Shown here: in pieces, positions 62,107 to 64,000 of the stretch | Numbering within the stretch: the first letter of the stretch is position 1 | Layout of the letters: each line of letters opens with the position of its first letter | NCBI GenBank assembly: GCA_020638555.1 | Contig: JACKII010000002.1 | Coordinates: forward strand, 310,001 to 374,000 | Source: Alphaproteobacteria bacterium | Lineage (GTDB): Bacteria > Pseudomonadota > Alphaproteobacteria > Bin95 | DNA length: 64,000 nt | Direction of reading: 5' to 3' | The notes under the pieces: generated by a model | Databases searched by the model: none | Told to the model about the DNA's origin: nothing | What the model saw: the letters and a program-made list of their open reading frames with translations, nothing else | Translations under genes and position numbers: made by a program

Positions 62107-64000
62107 CTATGATTGGGGCGCCCAGACCTCGACGCTCTGACTGCGTCCGCGGATGGGTTCTTCGGCGAGGCGGGCGAACAGGCCCGTCACCTCGGCGCCC
62201 GCGGCCCTGGCCGCGTCGATGGCCGGCCGCCCGGTGACGAAGGTCACGCCGTGCGCCTTGGCGATGTCTTGCAGGCGGCTCGCGACATTGACCGTGTCGC
62301 CGGTGATCGTGATCTGCGCGTGATCCCTGCCGCCCAGCACCGCCACCGTCACCGGCCCGTACTGCACGCTGACCCGGAGGCGAAGCGGCTGGCCGGGGAA
62401 GACTTCGGACCGGAAACCGGTTGCCGCGTTCAGCAATTGCAGCCCGCACATGAGCGCCGACGCGCCGTCGTCCGGCCGGGGGTCCGGCAGGCCGAAAACG
62501 ATCAGCGCGCCATCGCCCTCGAAACTGACGATCACGCCGCGATGGTCCGTGGCGCAGTCTTCGTAGAGACGGTGGAGTTCGCGCAGGAACGCGGCGGTTT
62601 CGGCCGGGGAGGCCTTCTCCACCAGCGTTGTGTAGCCGGCGGCGTCGACGAACAGCACGCCTGCGTCTTGCGTTCGGCCTTCGAAGGCCGGCCTTGCGCC
62701 TTCACTCAGATAGGTGACGAGGACCGGCGACTGATAGCGGGAGAGATTGTGCCGCTCGATCTCCAGCCGGACGGCGAGGCGCCGCTCCGCCCGCAGCCGT
62801 TGCGCCATGCACCAGGCGCTGGCGCCCAGCAGCGTCGCCAGGATCGCGGTGGCGTCCAGCCAGAGATTGCCCCGTTCGAACGCCAGTTGAACGGCGGCGG
62901 CGCCGGCGAGCCAGACCGCTGCCGCCATCGCAAGGGCCATCGCCGGTGATCGTGCCCGCGCGGCGTAGAAGAGCGCCACGGCCAGGGCAATGGCGAGGGC
63001 GGTGCCCAGCACGGCGGTCCGGGGGCCGTGTCGGATCAGGTCGCCGGCAACGAGGTTCGCCGTCAGGGTCGCCAGCACCTCGGCCCCCGGCGTATCCGTG
63101 CCGAACGGGGTCGCAAAACGGTCCGACAGGCTTTCTGCCGACGCGCCGATGAAGACGGCCCGGCCCCGGAAGACCGCCGGGGGCGCTCGTCCGTCGAGCA
63201 CGTCCAGCAGGCTGACGGTGGGAATGGTGCCGCCGGGGCCGTAATGGTCGAGCGGCACCGCGCCGGCACGGTCGGTCCCGATCTCGCGCGGCCCGAGGCG
63301 GAGCCCCCGGCCGGGCTGCCACGCCACCTCGCCCCGGGTGAGGTTCAGGAGGCGGCGGGCGGCCTCGACCGAAAGGGCGGGGAGATAGCCTTGCGCGCCG
63401 ATCCGGAGGGCCAGGGGAATTTCCCGCGCCACGGTGTCGTCGGCACGGGAAATGTTGACATGCCCGAGGGTCGCATGGCCCAGAATCTCCGGCAGCGGTG
63501 CGAACAGCCGGGGGGCGGGGCCGGCGCTCGCGGGGCCGCCGCTCGCGGGGGCGTCGATCACCACGCCGAACACGCTTCGTTGCAGCGCGCGAACGAGGCC
63601 GGGCGGTCGCTCCGTTGCCGGATTGCGGAGGGCGCTGCCGACGGCGGTGCCGAGGATCACGCGGTCGCCCGGCGCCAGCGCGGCCGCAAGCGCCGCATCG
63701 GCATCGGTCCGGTCGAGGAACAACAGGTCGAGTGCGACGACGCGCGGCCCGGCGGAGAGAATGGTCCGCACCGCCGCGGCGATGGCCGCGCGAGGAGGAG
63801 GGGACCAGCCGAGCCGGTCGATGGCCGCCTCGTCAATGGCGGCGATGACGACGGAATCCGGCGGTGCTATCGGGCCGCGCAGCCGGAAGCGGAGATCCAG
63901 CAGGCGGGCCTCGGCCAGGTCCGTGACCGGATCTCCCGCAAACACGCGCCAGAGCGCGAACACCAGCGCGCCGACGGCGACAAGGACGAGATGGCGCCGG
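62107..64000 (-). CDS. CHASE2-domain class III cyclase (5' partial)
   Basis: At least 630 residues; the frame is open to the window edge and includes a hydrophobic start (HLVLVAVGALVFALWRVF), so the N-terminus is outside. Order: a first membrane helix, the periplasmic CHASE2 sensor domain (about 30-290; LRGPIAPPDSVVIAAIDEAA, GRAVFIGASAESLSDRFATP), three helices, then the cyclase domain (VLFVDAAGYTTLVE, VSFEGDGALIVFG, ITGDTVNVASRLQ). Metal Asp residues and the Asn/Arg pair are present, but the adenine-selecting Lys is Ser (IVSFEGDG), so ATP use is uncertain. The stop lies beside repeat copy D. Confidence 0.87.
   Translation of the reverse strand, partial: RRHLVLVAVGALVFALWRVFAGDPVTDLAEARLLDLRFRLRGPIAPPDSVVIAAIDEAAIDRLGWSPPPRAAIAAAVRTILSAGPRVVALDLLFLDRTDADAALAAALAPGDRVILGTAVGSALRNPATERPPGLVRALQRSVFGVVIDAPASGGPASAGPAPRLFAPLPEILGHATLGHVNISRADDTVAREIPLALRIGAQGYLPALSVEAARRLLNLTRGEVAWQPGRGLRLGPREIGTDRAGAVPLDHYGPGGTIPTVSLLDVLDGRAPPAVFRGRAVFIGASAESLSDRFATPFGTDTPGAEVLATLTANLVAGDLIRHGPRTAVLGTALAIALAVALFYAARARSPAMALAMAAAVWLAGAAAVQLAFERGNLWLDATAILATLLGASAWCMAQRLRAERRLAVRLEIERHNLSRYQSPVLVTYLSEGARPAFEGRTQDAGVLFVDAAGYTTLVEKASPAETAAFLRELHRLYEDCATDHRGVIVSFEGDGALIVFGLPDPRPDDGASALMCGLQLLNAATGFRSEVFPGQPLRLRVSVQYGPVTVAVLGGRDHAQITITGDTVNVASRLQDIAKAHGVTFVTGRPAIDAARAAGAEVTGLFARLAEEPIRGRSQSVEVWAPQS

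Overview
The window is 64 kb of GC-rich chromosome from an alphaproteobacterium, most likely near Rhodospirillales. This rests on gene content and wording of the proteins, not on an rRNA gene. The signs are a rhizobial-type aapJQMP permease, class I phaC with bdhA, dnaK-dnaJ without grpE, purEK, DUF465 and YggT genes, glnE, a CyaC-like heme/iron-sulfur adenylate cyclase and an exosortase-A-type O-ligase. No rRNA, tRNA, phage, transposase or CRISPR array was seen.

Layout. 0-4.3 kb: the 3' part of a PrdB/GrdB-like selenoprotein gene read through an in-frame UGA, then an enolase-superfamily enzyme, an enoyl-CoA hydratase-like protein and a TTC38-like TPR protein. 4.5-6.9 kb: a DUF1269 membrane protein, 3-hydroxybutyrate dehydrogenase and a DUF1848 Fe-S protein. 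7-17 kb: housekeeping (dnaK, dnaJ, a phosphoesterase, folD-DUF167-yggT, pheS-pheT, a nucleotidyltransferase). 17-25 kb: phaC, a CitE-like lyase, a monooxygenase-like protein, purE-purK, DUF465, nth and an EI24 membrane protein. 25.5-31.2 kb: an adenosine-type kinase overlapping a CyaC-like cyclase, a FemAB/GNAT-like protein, a maleate-isomerase-fold protein without the usual cysteines, and an SDR. 31.4-39.3 kb: a LivK-like binding protein divergent from aapJQMP, then a ZntB-like transporter and an MFS transporter. 39.3-48.1 kb: glnE divergent from a YhdP/AsmA-like giant protein coupled to a PAS hybrid kinase. 48.3-54.5 kb: an ABC exporter with HlyD adaptor and a second TPR protein. 55-64 kb: a ferric-reductase-like flavocytochrome, an AhpD-like protein, an acyl-CoA dehydrogenase remnant, an O-ligase with a small partner, a TcuA-like flavoprotein, a LuxR-type regulator and a CHASE2 cyclase running off the window.

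Three observations stand out. (1) The TGA at 319-321 lies in an open frame in a U-x-x-C context and is followed at SECIS distance by a perfect 7-bp stem with a 5-nt loop, so it probably encodes selenocysteine. (2) Four copies of a dispersed, palindrome-rich element of about 180 bp sit at gene 3' ends; three copies supply or abut the TAG stop codon of the gene. (3) A second, unrelated repeat module (27-30-nt tandem units plus a conserved hairpin) occurs at two places 7 kb apart.

Metabolically the window joins polyhydroxybutyrate storage and use (phaC, bdhA), amino-acid uptake (aap, LivK-like), nitrogen control (glnE), purine, folate and phenylalanyl-tRNA synthesis, and two cyclic-nucleotide cyclases.
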